Below, one piece after another: positions 1-12,503 of a stretch of 64,000 nt of DNA. Where the stretch lies: NCBI GenBank assembly GCA_029433525.1, contig JAQTIF010000001.1, positions 868,001 to 932,000 on the forward strand. The letters are read 5' to 3'. Position 1 is the first letter of the stretch. The number at the start of each line of letters is the position of its first letter. The notes beneath the pieces are model-generated. The model saw only the letters and a list, made by a program, of their open reading frames with translations, was not told the DNA's origin and searched no databases. The position numbers and the translations under genes are program-made. Origin of the DNA: Enterobacteriaceae bacterium ESL0689. Its GTDB lineage: Bacteria > Pseudomonadota > Gammaproteobacteria > Enterobacterales > Enterobacteriaceae.

Positions 1-393
1 GATGCCCAGGCACAGGCAAAACTTGAGCAAATTGCCGCCGATATTAAGAGCGGAAAAACCACGTTTGCCAAAGCAGCCAAAGCGTATTCCGAAGACCCCG
101 GCTCAGCCAACCAGGGCGGCGATTTAGGCTGGGTGCCTCCTGATATCTTCGATCCGGCATTCCGTGAAGCATTAATGCATCTTAGCAAAGGCCAGATCAG
201 CGTACCGGTACACTCATCATTTGGCTGGCATCTGATTGAATTACTGGATAGTCGCCAGGTTGATAAAACTGACGTCGCGCAGAAAGATCGCGCCTGGCGG
301 ATGCTGATGAATCGAAAACTCTCTGAAGAGTCGGCTATCTGGATGCAGGAACAGCGGGCTAGTGCTTATGTCAAAATACTGAGTCCTGCATGA
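1..393 (+). CDS. surA: SurA periplasmic chaperone/peptidyl-prolyl isomerase, C-terminal part
   Basis: The reading frame is open from base 1 to TGA at 391-393, so only the last 130 codons of a protein of about 430 are present; the start lies outside the window. SurA is a periplasmic chaperone that escorts outer-membrane beta-barrel proteins to the BAM complex. The visible part holds most of a parvulin domain, including the GGDLGWV motif at residues 39-45, a GWHLIELLD strand, and the basic C-terminal helix. Its TGA lies just before pdxA, as in the usual enterobacterial lptD-surA-pdxA-rsmA-apaGH operon, which ties envelope biogenesis to cofactor and rRNA genes. The identification is secure from sequence and gene order. 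Confidence 0.95.
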   Translation, partial: DAQAQAKLEQIAADIKSGKTTFAKAAKAYSEDPGSANQGGDLGWVPPDIFDPAFREALMHLSKGQISVPVHSSFGWHLIELLDSRQVDKTDVAQKDRAWRMLMNRKLSEESAIWMQEQRASAYVKILSPA

Positions 394-410
394 CAGGTCA
401 GAGGGTGTGT

Positions 411-1391
411 ATGAATCGTGTGGTGATCACCGCAGGCGAACCCGCAGGTATTGGCCCTGAGCTGGTCGCTCAGCTGGCGCAATATGACTGGCCTGTCGAG
501 CTGGTGGTTTGCGCAGATGGCGCGCTGCTATCGGCGCGGGCTCAACAACTGGGGCTTCCCTTAACGTTGCGCCGCTATGATCCCTCACAGCCCGCTAGCG
601 CACAGCGGGCCGGAACGCTTACCCTGCTGCCGATAGCACTGAATACGCCCGCTCAGGCAGGCGTACTAGATCCCCGTAATGGCCGCTATGTGACAGAAAC
701 ACTGGCACGCGCCTGTGATGGTTGCCTGCAAGGTGAGTTTGCGGCGCTGGTTACCGGACCCGTGCATAAAGGCAACATTAATGACGCGGGGATCCCTTTC
801 ACCGGCCATACCGAGTTCCTCGCGCAACGCGCCCATGTCAGCAAAGTGGTGATGATGCTGGCAACAGAAGAGCTGCGTGTTTCCCTGGCGACCACTCATC
901 TGCCATTAAAAGCGGTCAGTGATGCTATTACGCCTGATTTGCTGCGTCAGGTGATCACCATTCTGGATCACGATCTGCGGCATAAATTCGGTATCAGTCG
1001 CCCCCATATCCTGGTCTGTGGCCTTAATCCGCACGCCGGGGAAGGGGGACATATCGGCACGGAAGAGAGAGATATCATCATTCCATTGCTGGAGACACTG
1101 CGCGTAGAGGGCATGCATCTGAGTGGCCCGCTCGCCGCGGATACCTTATTTCAGGCCAAATATCTCGATCAGGCTGATGCGGTGCTGGCGATGTATCACG
1201 ATCAGGGGCTTCCGGTGCTAAAATCTCAGGGATTTGGTCGCAGCGTAAATATTACGCTCGGCTTACCCTTTATTCGCACTTCCGTTGATCACGGCACCGC
1301 ACTTGAGCTGGCGGGGCAGGGAACGGCAAATGTCGGTAGTTTTATCACGGCGCTTAATCTCGCCATCAAAATGATGGTCAATAGGTCATGA
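411..1391 (+). CDS. pdxA: 4-hydroxythreonine-4-phosphate dehydrogenase
   Basis: PdxA oxidises 4-phosphohydroxy-L-threonine with NAD in the DXP-dependent pyridoxal phosphate pathway. The product is 326 residues (E. coli 329). The metal-ligand histidine regions [13 protein letters not shown] and YHDQGLP and the C-terminal TSVDHGTA segment are all present. I chose the ATG at 411 rather than the in-frame ATG at 390: it follows an AGAGGG ribosome site, gives [15 protein letters not shown] matching the family N-terminus, and avoids overlapping surA. The stop overlaps the rsmA start (ATGA), so translation is probably coupled. Confidence 0.96.
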   Translation: MNRVVITAGEPAGIGPELVAQLAQYDWPVELVVCADGALLSARAQQLGLPLTLRRYDPSQPASAQRAGTLTLLPIALNTPAQAGVLDPRNGRYVTETLARACDGCLQGEFAALVTGPVHKGNINDAGIPFTGHTEFLAQRAHVSKVVMMLATEELRVSLATTHLPLKAVSDAITPDLLRQVITILDHDLRHKFGISRPHILVCGLNPHAGEGGHIGTEERDIIIPLLETLRVEGMHLSGPLAADTLFQAKYLDQADAVLAMYHDQGLPVLKSQGFGRSVNITLGLPFIRTSVDHGTALELAGQGTANVGSFITALNLAIKMMVNRS

Positions 1392-2215
1392 GTAATCGAG
1401 TTCATCAGGGGCACTTTGCCCGTAAACGCTTTGGGCAGAACTTTCTTAACGATCCGTGGGTGATCGAAAATATTGTCGCCGCCATTCATCCGCAGAAAGG
1501 GCAGGCGATGGTCGAAATTGGCCCTGGACTGGCGGCATTAACCGAGCCAGTGGCCGAATTTCTGGATGCGCTCACCGTGATCGAACTGGATCGCGATCTG
1601 GCCGCTCGCCTGCAAACGCACCCGTTTTTAGGGCCTAAGCTGACGATTTATCAGCAAGATGCCATGACCATGAATTTCGCTGAATTGGCACAGCGTCAGG
1701 GACAGCCGCTGCGTGTATTCGGTAACCTTCCCTATAATATTTCAACGCCGCTGATGTTCCATCTGTTCAGTTACGCGGATGCGATTGCCGATATGCACTT
1801 TATGTTGCAAAAAGAGGTGGTTAATCGGCTGGTGGCAGGTCCCGGTAGCAAAGCCTATGGCCGGTTGAGCGTGATGGCGCAATATTACTGCCAGATTATT
1901 CCGGTGCTGGAGGTTCCTCCCTCCGCTTTTACGCCACCCCCCAAAGTTGATTCGGCTGTGGTGCGTCTTGTGCCCTGGCGCACTTTACCGCACCCGGTCA
2001 AATCAGTTCGCCTGCTGAGCAGAATTACCACTGAGGCGTTTAATCAACGGCGTAAAACGATTCGTAATAGTCTGGGCAACCTGTTTAGTCCCGATGTGCT
2101 TAATACACTGGCTATCGATCCCGCACTGCGGGCAGAAAATATTTCTGTGGCACAGTATTGTCAGTTAGCGAACTGGCTCGCTGATCATCCACCAGGCGAG
2201 GAGACGTCACCATGA
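1388..2215 (+). CDS. rsmA: 16S rRNA (A1518/A1519) N6-dimethyltransferase RsmA (KsgA)
   Basis: RsmA dimethylates two adjacent adenines in helix 45 of 16S rRNA late in 30S assembly; loss gives kasugamycin resistance. The 275-residue protein has the FGQNFL entry motif (residues 15-20), the SAM-binding VEIGPG motif (about 42-47), an ELDRD acidic loop, the catalytic NLPYNIS motif (about 113-119) and the [10 protein letters not shown] basic C-terminal segment. The start codon overlaps the pdxA stop and the stop overlaps the apaG start, so this is an operon internal gene with coupled translation. Confidence 0.97.
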   Translation: MSNRVHQGHFARKRFGQNFLNDPWVIENIVAAIHPQKGQAMVEIGPGLAALTEPVAEFLDALTVIELDRDLAARLQTHPFLGPKLTIYQQDAMTMNFAELAQRQGQPLRVFGNLPYNISTPLMFHLFSYADAIADMHFMLQKEVVNRLVAGPGSKAYGRLSVMAQYYCQIIPVLEVPPSAFTPPPKVDSAVVRLVPWRTLPHPVKSVRLLSRITTEAFNQRRKTIRNSLGNLFSPDVLNTLAIDPALRAENISVAQYCQLANWLADHPPGEETSP

Positions 2216-2589
2216 ATCGTCCACGGCGGGTTTGTATACAGGTACAAAGTATCTATCTTGAATCACAATCTTCTCCGCAACAAGAGCGTTACGTCTTTGC
2301 CTATACCATTACCATCCGCAATCTGGAGCGTATTCCGATCCAGCTGATAGGGCGCTACTGGCTGATCACGAACAGTCATGGTCATAAGATCGAGGTTCAG
2401 GGGGAAGGGGTGGTCGGTGAACAACCCTGTATTCCCGCCGGGGGAGAGTTTCAATATACCAGTGGCGCCATTATTAAAACACCGCTTGGCACGATGGAGG
2501 GACGCTATGAAATGATCGATATCAACGGCGTTTCATTCGCCATCGATATTCCTGTTTTTCGTCTCGCCGTTCCTACACTGATTCATTAA
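2212..2589 (+). CDS. apaG: ApaG domain protein
   Basis: This is a 125-residue ApaG-fold protein, the family's normal length, with a fibronectin-III-like beta sandwich. Recognisable segments are the YTITIRNLE strand, the [10 protein letters not shown] loop and the GTMEGRYEM turn. The biochemical role is unsettled; the family is linked to Co2+ and phosphate compounds, and the related domain occurs in eukaryotic polymerase-delta interacting proteins. It sits between rsmA (4-base overlap) and apaH (6-base gap), the classical order, which supports the identification more than function does. Confidence 0.95.
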   Translation: MNRPRRVCIQVQSIYLESQSSPQQERYVFAYTITIRNLERIPIQLIGRYWLITNSHGHKIEVQGEGVVGEQPCIPAGGEFQYTSGAIIKTPLGTMEGRYEMIDINGVSFAIDIPVFRLAVPTLIH

Positions 2590-2595
2590 TATATT

Positions 2596-3444
2596 ATGTC
2601 GACATATCTTATTGGTGACGTCCACGGTTGTTACGATGAATTAATGGCCTTATTAGACCAGGTGGCATTTACACCGGGTGTCGATACTTTATGGCTGACC
2701 GGGGATTTAGTCGCCCGTGGCCCGGACTCACTGGCAGTTTTACGCTACGTTAAATCACTGGGCGAGAACGTGCGCCCTGTGCTCGGCAATCACGATCTGC
2801 ACCTGCTGGCCATTTATGCCGGGATCAGTCGGGCGAAACCGAAAGACAATCTGCAGGCCCTGCTGGCAGCCCCTGATGTGGATGAACTGCTTAACTGGCT
2901 ACGTCGCCAGCCACTGATGCAGATAGATGAAGAAAACAAACTGGTTATGGCGCACGCGGGCATCACCCCGCAATGGGATATCGCTACCGCAAAGCAGTGT
3001 GCCCGTGATATGACCGCCATGCTGACCAGCGACGCTTACCCGTTATTCCTTGACGCCATGTATGGCGATATGCCCGATAACTGGAGCCCTGAACTGACGG
3101 GGCTGGCGCGCCTGCGTTTTATCTCAAACGCCTTTACCCGTATGCGTTACTGTTTCCCCAATGGGCAATTAGACATGTATGCCAAAGAGGCACCGGAACA
3201 GGCACCAGCACCCTTAAAGCCGTGGTTTAATCTTCCTGGGCCGGTGGCGCTGGAATACAGCATTGCGTTTGGCCACTGGGCTTCCCTGGAGGGGCGGGGA
3301 ACACCCGATGGTATTTATGCCCTTGATACCGGCTGCTGCTGGGGCGGAGATCTGACCTGCCTGCGCTGGGAAGATAAACGTTATTTCACGCAACCGGCGA
3401 TGCGCCGGAAGCATTCGGCTGATACGGCAACGGTCAGCGAGTAA
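2596..3444 (+). CDS. apaH: Bis(5'-nucleosyl)-tetraphosphatase (symmetrical) ApaH
   Basis: ApaH hydrolyses Ap4A to two ADP and also removes Np4 caps from RNA. The 282-residue protein (E. coli 280) shows the metallophosphatase motifs in order: GDVHG (residues 7-11), [10 protein letters not shown] (about 34-43), LGNHDLH (about 62-68), AHAGI (about 118-122) and FGHWASLEG near residue 228. It is the last gene of the surA operon and converges with folA; the 120-bp gap between them shows no strong intrinsic terminator. Confidence 0.96.
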   Translation: MSTYLIGDVHGCYDELMALLDQVAFTPGVDTLWLTGDLVARGPDSLAVLRYVKSLGENVRPVLGNHDLHLLAIYAGISRAKPKDNLQALLAAPDVDELLNWLRRQPLMQIDEENKLVMAHAGITPQWDIATAKQCARDMTAMLTSDAYPLFLDAMYGDMPDNWSPELTGLARLRFISNAFTRMRYCFPNGQLDMYAKEAPEQAPAPLKPWFNLPGPVALEYSIAFGHWASLEGRGTPDGIYALDTGCCWGGDLTCLRWEDKRYFTQPAMRRKHSADTATVSE

Positions 3445-3564
3445 GCGTTGCCTGGCGTGATTAACATCGCCAGCGAGAGTGAATATCAGCGACAGGGGGA
3501 AACTCATCAGCTACCGGCCAGCGGAACGCTTCAGGCAGACCCGGTATCCTGACAGCGCAGGCGG

Positions 3565-4044
3565 TCAGCGCCGTTGCAGGATTTCGAAGCAGTAGCTATG
3601 AGAGTTATGCGCATCAGCATCGTGAAACTCGCTAAATACTGACTCCCAGCAATCGGGATTGTAGTCCGGGAAATGGGTATCGCCTTCCACTTCCGCATCA
3701 ATATGGGTGAGATAGAGCTTATCGGCATTCGGCAGGAACTGCTCATAAATCTGACCACCGCCAATGATCATGATCTCTTCTGCGTTATCACAGGCGGCAA
3801 TCGCCTCAGCCACCGATGTCACCCACTGGACACGATCATCCGTACCGGGCTGACGGCTAATCACAATATTTTTTCGTCCTGGTAATGGACGGCCGATAGA
3901 CTCCCACGTCAGACGCCCCATCACCACCGGTTTGTTCGCGGTATGGCGTTTAAACCAGGCAAGATCAGCGGCCAGATGCCAGGGCATGGTATTTTCCATA
4001 CCAATGACGCGATCTACGGCTAACGCTGCAATCAGACTAATCAT
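3565..4044 (-). CDS. folA: Dihydrofolate reductase, chromosomal type I
   Basis: FolA reduces dihydrofolate to tetrahydrofolate with NADPH and is the trimethoprim target. With the ATG at 4044-4042 the product is 159 residues, exactly the E. coli length, beginning [15 protein letters not shown]. Landmarks are the Met20 loop ([14 protein letters not shown]), the [15 protein letters not shown] cofactor segment, [12 protein letters not shown] and the closing YCFEILQRR. An upstream in-frame ATG at 4077 would add 11 unrelated residues; the inner start follows a GGGGA ribosome site and fits the family. One difference from E. coli is Leu for His in the GRHTWES segment. Confidence 0.97.
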   Translation of the reverse strand: MISLIAALAVDRVIGMENTMPWHLAADLAWFKRHTANKPVVMGRLTWESIGRPLPGRKNIVISRQPGTDDRVQWVTSVAEAIAACDNAEEIMIIGGGQIYEQFLPNADKLYLTHIDAEVEGDTHFPDYNPDCWESVFSEFHDADAHNSHSYCFEILQRR

Positions 4045-4179
4045 AAAAATTTCCCCACTGCCAAAAATTGCCGCCACTATACGGAAAGCACAATACTTCG
4101 TCGACCAGATGGAGCGTAAAGAATAATAAAATTTGCCGATCTACCATCCTGGTCATGCAACCGCTGTTGGTGAGGAAAT

Positions 4180-4205
4180 CCCCGCAGACCTTGCGGTCAG
4201 CGGGG
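4180..4205 (-). terminator. Hairpin terminator after carB
   Basis: Read on the minus strand just past the carB stop, an almost perfect stem pairs CCCCGCTGACC with GGTCTGCGGGG around GCAA, followed by a short ATTT tract. The T-run is weak, so termination may be partial, but the position at the end of the carAB transcript supports the call. Confidence 0.6.
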
Positions 4206-4214
4206 CACGAAAAT

Positions 4215-7200
4215 TTATCTGCCGATTTTCGCATGCATTTCCTGAACGGATATGACTTCCTTAGTGGTATTCGCGCTCAGTGCCATGACGGTGGCAAAAC
4301 CTCCATTCAGCGTAGTGTCGTAATGCACTTTATAGTGTAGCGCACTGCGGCGGATCAGCTTTGAGTCCTCGATCGCCTGGCGGCCTGCGGTGGTATTGAT
4401 GATATAGCTATATTCGCCATTCTTGATCCGATCCTGAATATGCGGGCGTCCTTCATGCACTTTATTGACCAGACGCGGATTGATCCCCGCTTCACCAAGA
4501 ATGATTGCCGTGCCGTGGGTCGCGTCCAGTTGAAAGCCACACTTCAGTAGTTTAGCGGCCAGATCGACAACTCGCTGCTTATCTTCCTGCCGTACCGAGA
4601 GCAGTGCTCTGCCCGATTTTTTCATCAGTGAGCCGCTACCCCGTTGCGCTTTCGCAAAAGCCTCGGCAAAAATCGACCCGACGCCCATCACCTCGCCCGT
4701 AGAACGCATCTCTGGCCCCAGCAAAGGATCAACACCGGGGAATTTACTAAACGGTAGCACCACCTCCTTGACCGCATAGTAGGGCGGGATCACCTCTTCG
4801 GTCACGCCCTGTTGTTGCAGTGACTGGCCGATCATCACCCGCGCGGCAACTTTCGCCAGCGGTATGCCAGTGGCTTTTGAGACAAATGGCACCGTCCGCG
4901 CGGCACGTGGGTTAACTTCAATCAGATAAACTTCGTTATTTTTTACCGCGAACTGGACGTTCATCAGACCACGTACTTGCAGTTCGATAGCCAGTTTTCG
5001 TACCTGGTCACGCAGGGTATTCTGAATTTCTCCGCTCAGGGTATAGGCGGGCAAAGAACATGCGGAATCACCGGAATGTACCCCCGCTTGTTCGATATGC
5101 TCCATAATGCCGCCAATCAGCACGTTTTCACCATCACAGATAGCGTCAACGTCGACTTCTATCGCATCGTCAAGAAAGTGATCGAGTAACACCGGTGCAT
5201 CGCTGGAGACACTGACCGCACTGCCGAAGTAGCGGCACAGATCGGCTTCATCATAGACGATCTCCATCGCCCGACCACCCAATACATACGAAGGTCGCAC
5301 GACCAGCGGATAGCCGATCTCTTTTGCCTTCTCCACCGCCATTTCGAGGGTGGTCACTGTCGCATTGGCCGGTTGTTTCAGTTGCAGGCGCTCAACCGCA
5401 TGCTGGAAACGCTCGCGATCTTCGGCCCGGTCAATCGCATCCGGACGGGTGCCAATAATCGGCACACCTGCCGCTTCCAGGGCGCGTGCCAGTTTCAGCG
5501 GTGTCTGCCCCCCATACTGGACAATCACCCCTTGTGGCTGCTCAAGTCGTACAATTTCCAGCACATCCTCCAGCGTCACCGGCTCGAAATAGAGACGATC
5601 AGAGATATCGTAATCGGTGGAGACGGTTTCCGGGTTACAGTTAACCATAATAGTTTCATAACCCGCCTCACGCAGCGCCAGTGAAGCATGGACACAACAG
5701 TAATCAAACTCGATTCCCTGACCGATACGGTTCGGGCCGCCCCCCAGTATCATTATTTTATTGCGGTCAACGGAGGGGTTCGCTTCGCACTCCTCTTCAT
5801 AAGTGGAGTACAGGTAAGCGGTATCTGTCGCAAATTCCGCCGCACAGGTATCAACGCGCTTATAAACCGGATGCAGATGGTAGTGATCACGCAACGCGCG
5901 AATTTCATCTTCTGCCACGCCGAGCAGTTTTGCCAGCCGCGCATCGGCAAACCCTTTGCGTTTTAGCTGGCGCAGGAAATCGGCTGTCAGGCCGCTGATA
6001 CCCTGTCCGGCAACACGCTCTTCGAGGCGTACCAGCTCTTCAATTTGTACCAGGAACCAGCGATCAATATGGGTTAGGTTATAGACACCATCGACGGACA
6101 GACCGGCACGGAAAGCATCGGCGATATACCAGATACGCTCAGCGCCAGCGTCTTTCAGCTCACGACGAATGAGGGTCAGCCCCTGTGGATCGTCGGGACT
6201 GACTTTCGGATCAAAACCGCTGGCTCCGACTTCCAGCGCCCGCAATGCTTTTTGTAGCGATTCCTGCTGGGTGCGCCCGATCGCCATCACCTCACCGACG
6301 GATTTCATCTGCGTCGTCAGGCGGTCATTGGCACCGGCAAATTTTTCAAAGTTAAAACGGGGAATTTTGGTGACGACATAATCAATGGCGGGCTCAAAGG
6401 AGGCCGGGGTACGCCCGCCGGTTATTTCGTTCATCAGCTCATCGAGGGTATAACCGACTGCCAGTTTTGCCGCCACCCTGGCAATCGGAAAGCCGGTCGC
6501 TTTCGATGCCAGTGCCGAAGAGCGCGACACCCGGGGGTTCATTTCGATAACGATCAGGCGACCCGTTTTCGGATCGACCGCAAACTGGACGTTCGAACCG
6601 CCAGTTTCGACACCAATTTCACGCAAAACCGCCATCGAGGCGTTACGCATTATCTGGTACTCTTTATCCGTCAGGGTTTGCGCTGGCGCGACGGTTATCG
6701 AATCACCGGTGTGAATGCCCATGGGATCGATGTTTTCAATGGCACACACAATAATGCAGTTGTCATGCTTATCACGCACGACTTCCATTTCATACTCTTT
6801 CCAGCCAATCAATGACTCATCAATCAGCAGTTCATTGGTTGGCGACAGTTCGAGGCCGCGCGTACAAATATCGACGAACTCCTCCCGGTTATAGGCAATC
6901 CCGCCGCCGGTTCCTCCCATCGTAAAAGAGGGGCGAATAATGCATGGATAGCCAACCTCGGCGACAACAGCCAGCGCCTCCCGCAGCGAATGCGCAATCC
7001 CGGAACGGGCGCTATTGAGGCCAATTTTGTTCATCGCCTCGGCAAAACGACGGCGATCTTCCGCTTTATCAATGGCGTCAGCGGTGGCACCAATCATGGT
7101 GACCGAAAATTCGGCCAGTACGCCCTGGCGCTCCAGTTCCAGCGCACAGTTGAGTGCTGTCTGTCCTCCCATCGTTGGTAAAATAGCATCCGGGCGCTCC

Positions 7201-7439
7201 TTTTCGATGATTTTACCTACGACTTCCCAGTCAATCGGCTCAATATAGGTCGCATCCGCCATCTCCGGGTCAGTCATAATGGTGGCAGGATTGGAATTGA
7301 CCAGAATGACGCGATACCCCTCCTCGCGCAGCGCTTTACAGGCTTGAGCGCCTGAATAATCAAACTCACAAGCCTGGCCGATAACGATCGGCCCGGCACC
7401 GAGGATCAGGATGCTGTTTATATCTGTACGTTTTGGCAT
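4215..7439 (-). CDS. carB: Carbamoyl-phosphate synthase large subunit
   Basis: CarB makes carbamoyl phosphate from bicarbonate, ammonia delivered by CarA, and two ATP, feeding arginine and pyrimidine synthesis. The protein is 1074 residues (E. coli 1073) with the duplicated ATP-grasp architecture: the N-terminal carboxyphosphate domain opens [20 protein letters not shown], the second half repeats the fold from [20 protein letters not shown] at about residue 554, and a C-terminal allosteric domain (from about 935) contains [17 protein letters not shown]. It lies 18 bp downstream of carA and ends in a hairpin. No damaged motif was seen. Confidence 0.98.
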   Translation of the reverse strand: MPKRTDINSILILGAGPIVIGQACEFDYSGAQACKALREEGYRVILVNSNPATIMTDPEMADATYIEPIDWEVVGKIIEKERPDAILPTMGGQTALNCALELERQGVLAEFSVTMIGATADAIDKAEDRRRFAEAMNKIGLNSARSGIAHSLREALAVVAEVGYPCIIRPSFTMGGTGGGIAYNREEFVDICTRGLELSPTNELLIDESLIGWKEYEMEVVRDKHDNCIIVCAIENIDPMGIHTGDSITVAPAQTLTDKEYQIMRNASMAVLREIGVETGGSNVQFAVDPKTGRLIVIEMNPRVSRSSALASKATGFPIARVAAKLAVGYTLDELMNEITGGRTPASFEPAIDYVVTKIPRFNFEKFAGANDRLTTQMKSVGEVMAIGRTQQESLQKALRALEVGASGFDPKVSPDDPQGLTLIRRELKDAGAERIWYIADAFRAGLSVDGVYNLTHIDRWFLVQIEELVRLEERVAGQGISGLTADFLRQLKRKGFADARLAKLLGVAEDEIRALRDHYHLHPVYKRVDTCAAEFATDTAYLYSTYEEECEANPSVDRNKIMILGGGPNRIGQGIEFDYCCVHASLALREAGYETIMVNCNPETVSTDYDISDRLYFEPVTLEDVLEIVRLEQPQGVIVQYGGQTPLKLARALEAAGVPIIGTRPDAIDRAEDRERFQHAVERLQLKQPANATVTTLEMAVEKAKEIGYPLVVRPSYVLGGRAMEIVYDEADLCRYFGSAVSVSSDAPVLLDHFLDDAIEVDVDAICDGENVLIGGIMEHIEQAGVHSGDSACSLPAYTLSGEIQNTLRDQVRKLAIELQVRGLMNVQFAVKNNEVYLIEVNPRAARTVPFVSKATGIPLAKVAARVMIGQSLQQQGVTEEVIPPYYAVKEVVLPFSKFPGVDPLLGPEMRSTGEVMGVGSIFAEAFAKAQRGSGSLMKKSGRALLSVRQEDKQRVVDLAAKLLKCGFQLDATHGTAIILGEAGINPRLVNKVHEGRPHIQDRIKNGEYSYIINTTAGRQAIEDSKLIRRSALHYKVHYDTTLNGGFATVMALSANTTKEVISVQEMHAKIGR

Positions 7440-7457
7440 GATAGTCCCGACTCCTGG

Positions 7458-8606
7458 TTATTTAGCGGTATGGCGATATTGCCGGATAAGGTCAATAAAG
7501 TGATCGAACAACGGGGCGGCATCATGAGGACCCGCGCTGGCTTCAGGATGTCCCTGAAAACCAAAGGCGGGTCGATCATGGCGATGGATACCTTGTATGG
7601 TATCGTCAAACAGCGATTTATGTGTCACTCGCAGGTTCGCGGGCAGCGAGGATTGATCGACGGTAAAACCATGATTCTGTGCAGTAATCATCACCACGTC
7701 GCGATCCAGATCTTTCACCGGATGGTTGCTGCCATGATGGCCCAATTTCATCTTAACGGTGCGGGCACCACTCGCCAGTGCCAGTAACTGATGCCCGAGG
7801 CAGATGCCAAACAGCGGGATATCGGTGGTCAGGAAAGCGTGAATGGCATCGATCGCATAATCACACGCTGCCGGATCACCCGGGCCATTTGAGAGGAAGA
7901 TACCATCGGGGTTCATCGCCAGCACTTGTTGCGCCGGAGTTTGTGCCGGAACCACCGTCAGATGGCAGCCACGATCAACCAGCATCCGCAAAATATTGCG
8001 CTTAACACCGAAGTCATACACCACGATATGAAAGGGCAGGGCACTTTCCGCCTGCGCTTCCGGCAACCCGCTGGAAAATTGCCAGCTTCCCTGTGTCCAG
8101 GAATAGGGTTGCGTGGTGGAGACCTCTTTTGCCAGATCCATCCCCTGTAGCCCCGGAAAAGCGTTGAGCTTCTCCTTTGCTAATCCAATATCCAGCTTAT
8201 CGCCTGCCATAATGCAGCCATTCAGCGCCCCTTTTTCACGTAACAAACGCGTGAGTTTACGGGTGTCGATATCGGCAATAGCCACAATATTATGGCGTTT
8301 GAGCCAGCTGTCGAGCGCTTCTGTATTGCGGAAATTACTGGCTATCTGTGGCAGGTCGCGGATCACCAGCCCCTTAATAGGTACTTGTGAAGATTCTTCA
8401 TCGGTGGCGTTAGTGCCGGTATTACCAATATGTGGAGAAGTCAGTGTAACGATTTGTCGGGAGTAGGAGGGGTCGGTGAGAATTTCCAGATAACCGGTCA
8501 TTGAAGTATTAAAGACCACTTCCCCAACGGCCAGGCCCTCTGCGCCAATTGCCCGACCGTAAAATAGAGTTCCATCTTCCAGAATCAATAGTGCTGGCTG
8601 AACCAA
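7458..8606 (-). CDS. carA: Carbamoyl-phosphate synthase small (glutaminase) subunit
   Basis: CarA hydrolyses glutamine and passes ammonia through an intramolecular tunnel to CarB. I place the start at TTG 8606-8604, giving 382 residues, the E. coli length. The first in-frame ATG (8618) lies inside the GGAGG ribosome site, while the TTG follows that site at normal spacing and aligns with the TTG start known for E. coli carA. The class-I amidotransferase triad is visible: Cys in FGICLGHQ, and His and Glu in GFQGHPEAS near the C-terminus. The upstream region carries an arginine-operator-like sequence. Confidence 0.96.
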   Translation of the reverse strand: MVQPALLILEDGTLFYGRAIGAEGLAVGEVVFNTSMTGYLEILTDPSYSRQIVTLTSPHIGNTGTNATDEESSQVPIKGLVIRDLPQIASNFRNTEALDSWLKRHNIVAIADIDTRKLTRLLREKGALNGCIMAGDKLDIGLAKEKLNAFPGLQGMDLAKEVSTTQPYSWTQGSWQFSSGLPEAQAESALPFHIVVYDFGVKRNILRMLVDRGCHLTVVPAQTPAQQVLAMNPDGIFLSNGPGDPAACDYAIDAIHAFLTTDIPLFGICLGHQLLALASGARTVKMKLGHHGSNHPVKDLDRDVVMITAQNHGFTVDQSSLPANLRVTHKSLFDDTIQGIHRHDRPAFGFQGHPEASAGPHDAAPLFDHFIDLIRQYRHTAK

Positions 8607-8635
8607 GATATCCTCCAAAGAATGTTTAATCTATT

Positions 8636-8653
8636 TATTTGCATAATAATTCA
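8636..8653 (-). promoter_or_regulatory. Candidate ARG box/promoter region of carAB
   Basis: About 30 bp before the carA start, the minus strand reads TGAATTATTATGCAAATA, close to the ArgR operator consensus and nearly identical in layout to the operator overlapping the arginine-sensitive P2 promoter of E. coli carAB. A second, weaker half-box follows toward the gene. This suggests repression by arginine-bound ArgR; it is inferred from similarity, not from a site model. Confidence 0.55.
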
Positions 8654-9028
8654 CTTATGTGGCGTGAATCAATGGCAAACTGACTGATCTGCGGATTTCT
8701 GGCAAACGGCGGCATTCTGGATATGTCGGGACGGAATGTCAATATGATGTTGTCATTTTTAGTTAATTAGTGCATTTTTATTGCCTGAGTCAGTAAAATG
8801 AGCAATAAAATAAAGAGAGTAAACGATTGCATGGCTGGATGATGTGTAAAAATATTTTTTGTTTAAAAATAAAAGATGAAGCCATCAAAAAAGAGATAAA
8901 ATCAGATAAAATGGATTTATAAGTGAATATTTTAACTGTTTATTTATGAATAAATCATAAAACAGATAAAAATAAAGGGTAATTGTATTTTACCCTTTAA
9001 AATCATATAAATATAAAAAATAAAAAAA
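8654..9028. other. AT-rich carAB upstream region
   Basis: This stretch of about 375 bp between the carA operator and the dapB stop has no credible gene. It is markedly AT-rich, most strongly from 8760 to 9028, with many A and T runs. The equivalent E. coli region carries the distant pyrimidine-controlled carAB promoter P1 and its IHF/PepA/RutR sites. A similar long control region is likely here, but I cannot place individual sites. Confidence 0.4.
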
Positions 9029-9868
<840 letters not shown>

Positions 9869-9961
9869 TCAGGTGTGAATGATTTTTGCGTTATCAGATT
9901 ATCAATAAACAGCCACGGCAAGATGTCATTCATCAGCCGTGGCTGTAACGGGACGGCTGGC

Positions 9962-10876
9962 TTACGGCGCCCGGGCGATCACTTCCGCAACCCAGTGCCG
10001 GAAACCATCGACATCAATATCCAGCGCCACTTGCGCATTCGCCGCTTGTCCCAGGCGACCTTCGATATCCACCACCGTCGTTCCGGCTGTCCACTTGCCT
10101 TCGGTTTCTACGGCGACAAAACAGGGCTGAAGGGTGAAGAGTTGAGGACGCACCAGCCACGCGATCGCACACATATCGTGCATGCGTAAGCCGTGACGCA
10201 TACTGCCACTGCGGTAATGGCTGAATATCGCGTGCAGCATTTGCCCGGTTTTATTGACCGTGGGTAACTGGCGGAGGTAATCGGCGGTAAGCGTGGCCTG
10301 ATTGGTAACATCAAGACCACACATCACGATTTCCAGCCCACTCTGAAATACCCTTGCAGCTGCTTCCGGATCAATCGCGATATTAAATTCCGCATTCGGG
10401 GTAAAATTGCCTCGTCCGGCGGAACCCCCCATGATCACCAGCCGACGAATGTAATCATGGCATTGCGGGTATTGTATTAATAACAGGGCAATATTGGTCA
10501 GTGGGCCAATCGCGACCAGCGTGACAGGCTCCGGGGCCTGACGTAATACATCGTAGATAGCCTGAAAGGCGGGTTGTGGTAATGGCAGATGTCCATGTTC
10601 GACAAAATCAAAGCCACCGAGGCCCGATTCACCGTGTACCGACGCCGCATTCCGTAACGTACGTAGCAGTGGCCCTGACGCGCCCTGCGCCACGGGGATG
10701 CCGATGTCCCAGAAATGCATTAACTGTAAGGCATTGCGCGTCGTCTTTTCGACGGATACATTGCCTGCCACTGTGGTCAGTAATTGCAGATTGAGCTCCG
10801 GGGAAAATAATGCCGCGGCAATCGCTGCTGCATCGTCAATTCCGGGATCAGTGTCAAGAATAATCGGTAAGCGCAT
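9962..10876 (-). CDS. rihC: Ribonucleoside hydrolase RihC
   Basis: RihC cleaves purine and pyrimidine ribonucleosides to base and ribose in nucleoside salvage. Starting at ATG 10876 after an AGGAAGG ribosome site, the product is 304 residues, the E. coli length. The calcium-binding DTDPGIDDA motif sits at residues 8-16, and [25 protein letters not shown] and the MHDMCA segment are also present. A longer in-frame start at 10906 lacks the ribosome site and adds non-family residues. Placement between dapB and ispH matches the enterobacterial order. Confidence 0.95.
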   Translation of the reverse strand: MRLPIILDTDPGIDDAAAIAAALFSPELNLQLLTTVAGNVSVEKTTRNALQLMHFWDIGIPVAQGASGPLLRTLRNAASVHGESGLGGFDFVEHGHLPLPQPAFQAIYDVLRQAPEPVTLVAIGPLTNIALLLIQYPQCHDYIRRLVIMGGSAGRGNFTPNAEFNIAIDPEAAARVFQSGLEIVMCGLDVTNQATLTADYLRQLPTVNKTGQMLHAIFSHYRSGSMRHGLRMHDMCAIAWLVRPQLFTLQPCFVAVETEGKWTAGTTVVDIEGRLGQAANAQVALDIDVDGFRHWVAEVIARAP

Positions 10877-10942
10877 AATTCCTTCCTGAAAAAAAATAGC
10901 AGACATCCAGTCTGCTATCTTCTCATATCTGCAAGGAAAAAA

Positions 10943-11893
10943 TTATTCGATTTCACGAATATCAAGGCGCAGCTCTTTCGGGACTTCAAAAACGATATTC
11001 TCCTCGCGACCTTCCAGTGATACCGCCTCGCTGCCACCCAGCGACTGTAAACGTGCGATCACATCCTGGACCAGAATGTCAGGCGCTGATGCCCCGGCGG
11101 TTACACCGACACAGCGTCTGCCGTTCACCCACGCCTCCTGAATATCTGCCGCATCATCAATCAGATAAGCAGCTTTCCCCATCCGCTGTGCCAGTTCAGC
11201 CAGACGGTTAGAGTTAGAGGAGTTTTTCGAGCCGACCACCAGCACCACCTCAGCCTGCTCGGCCAGCACCCGTACCGCCTGCTGGCGATTGGTGGTGGCA
11301 TAACAGATATCATCCTTGCGTGGGCCGACAATATTCGGGAAACGCTGGCACAGCGCGTTGATGATATCCGAGGTATCATCGACAGAGAGTGTTGTTTGCG
11401 TCATAAACGACAGCCGGGCGTCATTTTTGACCTCAAGTCGCCAGACATCGTCCGGTGACTCCACCAGGTACATTCCCCCTGCCGGATTATTGTACTGTCC
11501 CATTGTGCCTTCGACTTCCGGATGACCAGCGTGACCAATCAGAATCGACTCTTCACCACGGCGACTGGCGCGGGCAACTTCCATATGCACTTTTGTCACC
11601 AGCGGGCAGGTGGCGTCAAAGACCGTCAAATCACGGTGTCTCGCTTCATTGCGCACCGCCTGAGAGACACCGTGCGCCGAGAATATCAGTATCGCCCCAT
11701 CCGGGACTTCGTTAATTTGCTCGATAAAAATCGCCCCACGTTTGCGCAGGCTATCTACCACATAACGATTATGTACCACCTCATGACGAACATAAATTGG
11801 CGCGCCATAGAGTGTCAGTGCGTTTTCAACAATGCTGATAGCGCGGTCAACACCTGCGCAAAAACCGCGCGGGTTAGCCAACAGGATCTGCAT
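10943..11893 (-). CDS. ispH: 4-hydroxy-3-methylbut-2-enyl diphosphate reductase
   Basis: IspH is the last enzyme of the MEP isoprenoid pathway, converting HMBPP to IPP and DMAPP with a [4Fe-4S] cluster. The 316-residue protein has the three cluster cysteines in RGFCAG (Cys12), DATCPLV (about 96) and DDICYAT (about 197), plus the substrate-site VRHEVVHN and AGHPEVEG segments. It is the distal gene of ribF-ileS-lspA-(fkpB)-ispH; its GGAG ribosome site lies in the surviving end of fkpB. Confidence 0.97.
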   Translation of the reverse strand: MQILLANPRGFCAGVDRAISIVENALTLYGAPIYVRHEVVHNRYVVDSLRKRGAIFIEQINEVPDGAILIFSAHGVSQAVRNEARHRDLTVFDATCPLVTKVHMEVARASRRGEESILIGHAGHPEVEGTMGQYNNPAGGMYLVESPDDVWRLEVKNDARLSFMTQTTLSVDDTSDIINALCQRFPNIVGPRKDDICYATTNRQQAVRVLAEQAEVVLVVGSKNSSNSNRLAELAQRMGKAAYLIDDAADIQEAWVNGRRCVGVTAGASAPDILVQDVIARLQSLGGSEAVSLEGREENIVFEVPKELRLDIREIE

Positions 11894-11894
11894 T

Positions 11895-11987
11895 TTATTC
11901 CTCCGGTGCTGTCTTCAGTGCCAGCACCTTAATAGTAAAAATTCGGGTCACGCTGGATCAGTCTCATCCTTGAGATCACGGGATACG
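11895..11987 (-). pseudogene. fkpB: fkpB scar: C-terminal remnant of the FKBP-type isomerase
   Basis: In E. coli fkpB (149 residues) lies between lspA and ispH. Here only 97 bp separate the two genes. On the minus strand the last 15 codons before ispH (11939-11895) read [14 protein letters not shown] and stop, aligning with the normal FkpB ending FDIEVLEIDPALEA, at the right distance from the ispH start. The preceding 48 bp encode no recognisable FKBP sequence. I infer a large deletion that spared the tail because it carries the ispH ribosome site. Confidence 0.65.
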
Positions 11988-12503
11988 CTATTCCGCAGGC
12001 TTCGATGCTGGCGTTTTTTTTCGCTGCCCGGGCAGGAATCCTTCCAGTAGCACCAGGGCTGCACCAAGACAGATCGCACTATCGGCAAGGTTAAATGTGG
12101 CGAAATGCCAGTCACCGAGATAGAAATCAATCATATCGACCACAAATCCATGCCATAACCGGTCGAATAAATTGCCCAGTGCACCACCAATAATCAGTGC
12201 GTAAGCAATATTATTCAGTTTTTGCGTCGCTTTTGTGCGGTACATCATCACTGACAGCATAATACAGATGCCAATCGCAACCACCGAGAAAAACCAGCGC
12301 TGCCAGCCATCACGGTCAGCCAGAAAACTAAAAGCGGCCCCATAGTTACGCGCATAATGCAGATTCAGCGACGGAAACAGCGCTTCGGTCTCCCCTAACA
12401 TAAAGTGTTCGAGGATCAGAAATTTGCTGCCAAGGTCGATAATCAGTACCACCACCACCAGCCAGAACCAGCGTAGTCCTGTAGAACAGAGAGATTGACT
12501 CAT
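11988..12503 (-). CDS. lspA: Lipoprotein signal peptidase (signal peptidase II)
   Basis: LspA cleaves signal peptides of diacylated prolipoproteins in the inner membrane. The 171-residue protein (E. coli 164) has four hydrophobic segments, the conserved NYGAAFSF loop, [10 protein letters not shown], and the catalytic aspartates in VDMIDFY and NLADSAI. The C-terminus is a few residues longer than in E. coli. The ATG shares one base with the ileS stop (TGATG), implying coupled translation. Confidence 0.96.
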   Translation of the reverse strand: MSQSLCSTGLRWFWLVVVVLIIDLGSKFLILEHFMLGETEALFPSLNLHYARNYGAAFSFLADRDGWQRWFFSVVAIGICIMLSVMMYRTKATQKLNNIAYALIIGGALGNLFDRLWHGFVVDMIDFYLGDWHFATFNLADSAICLGAALVLLEGFLPGQRKKTPASKPAE

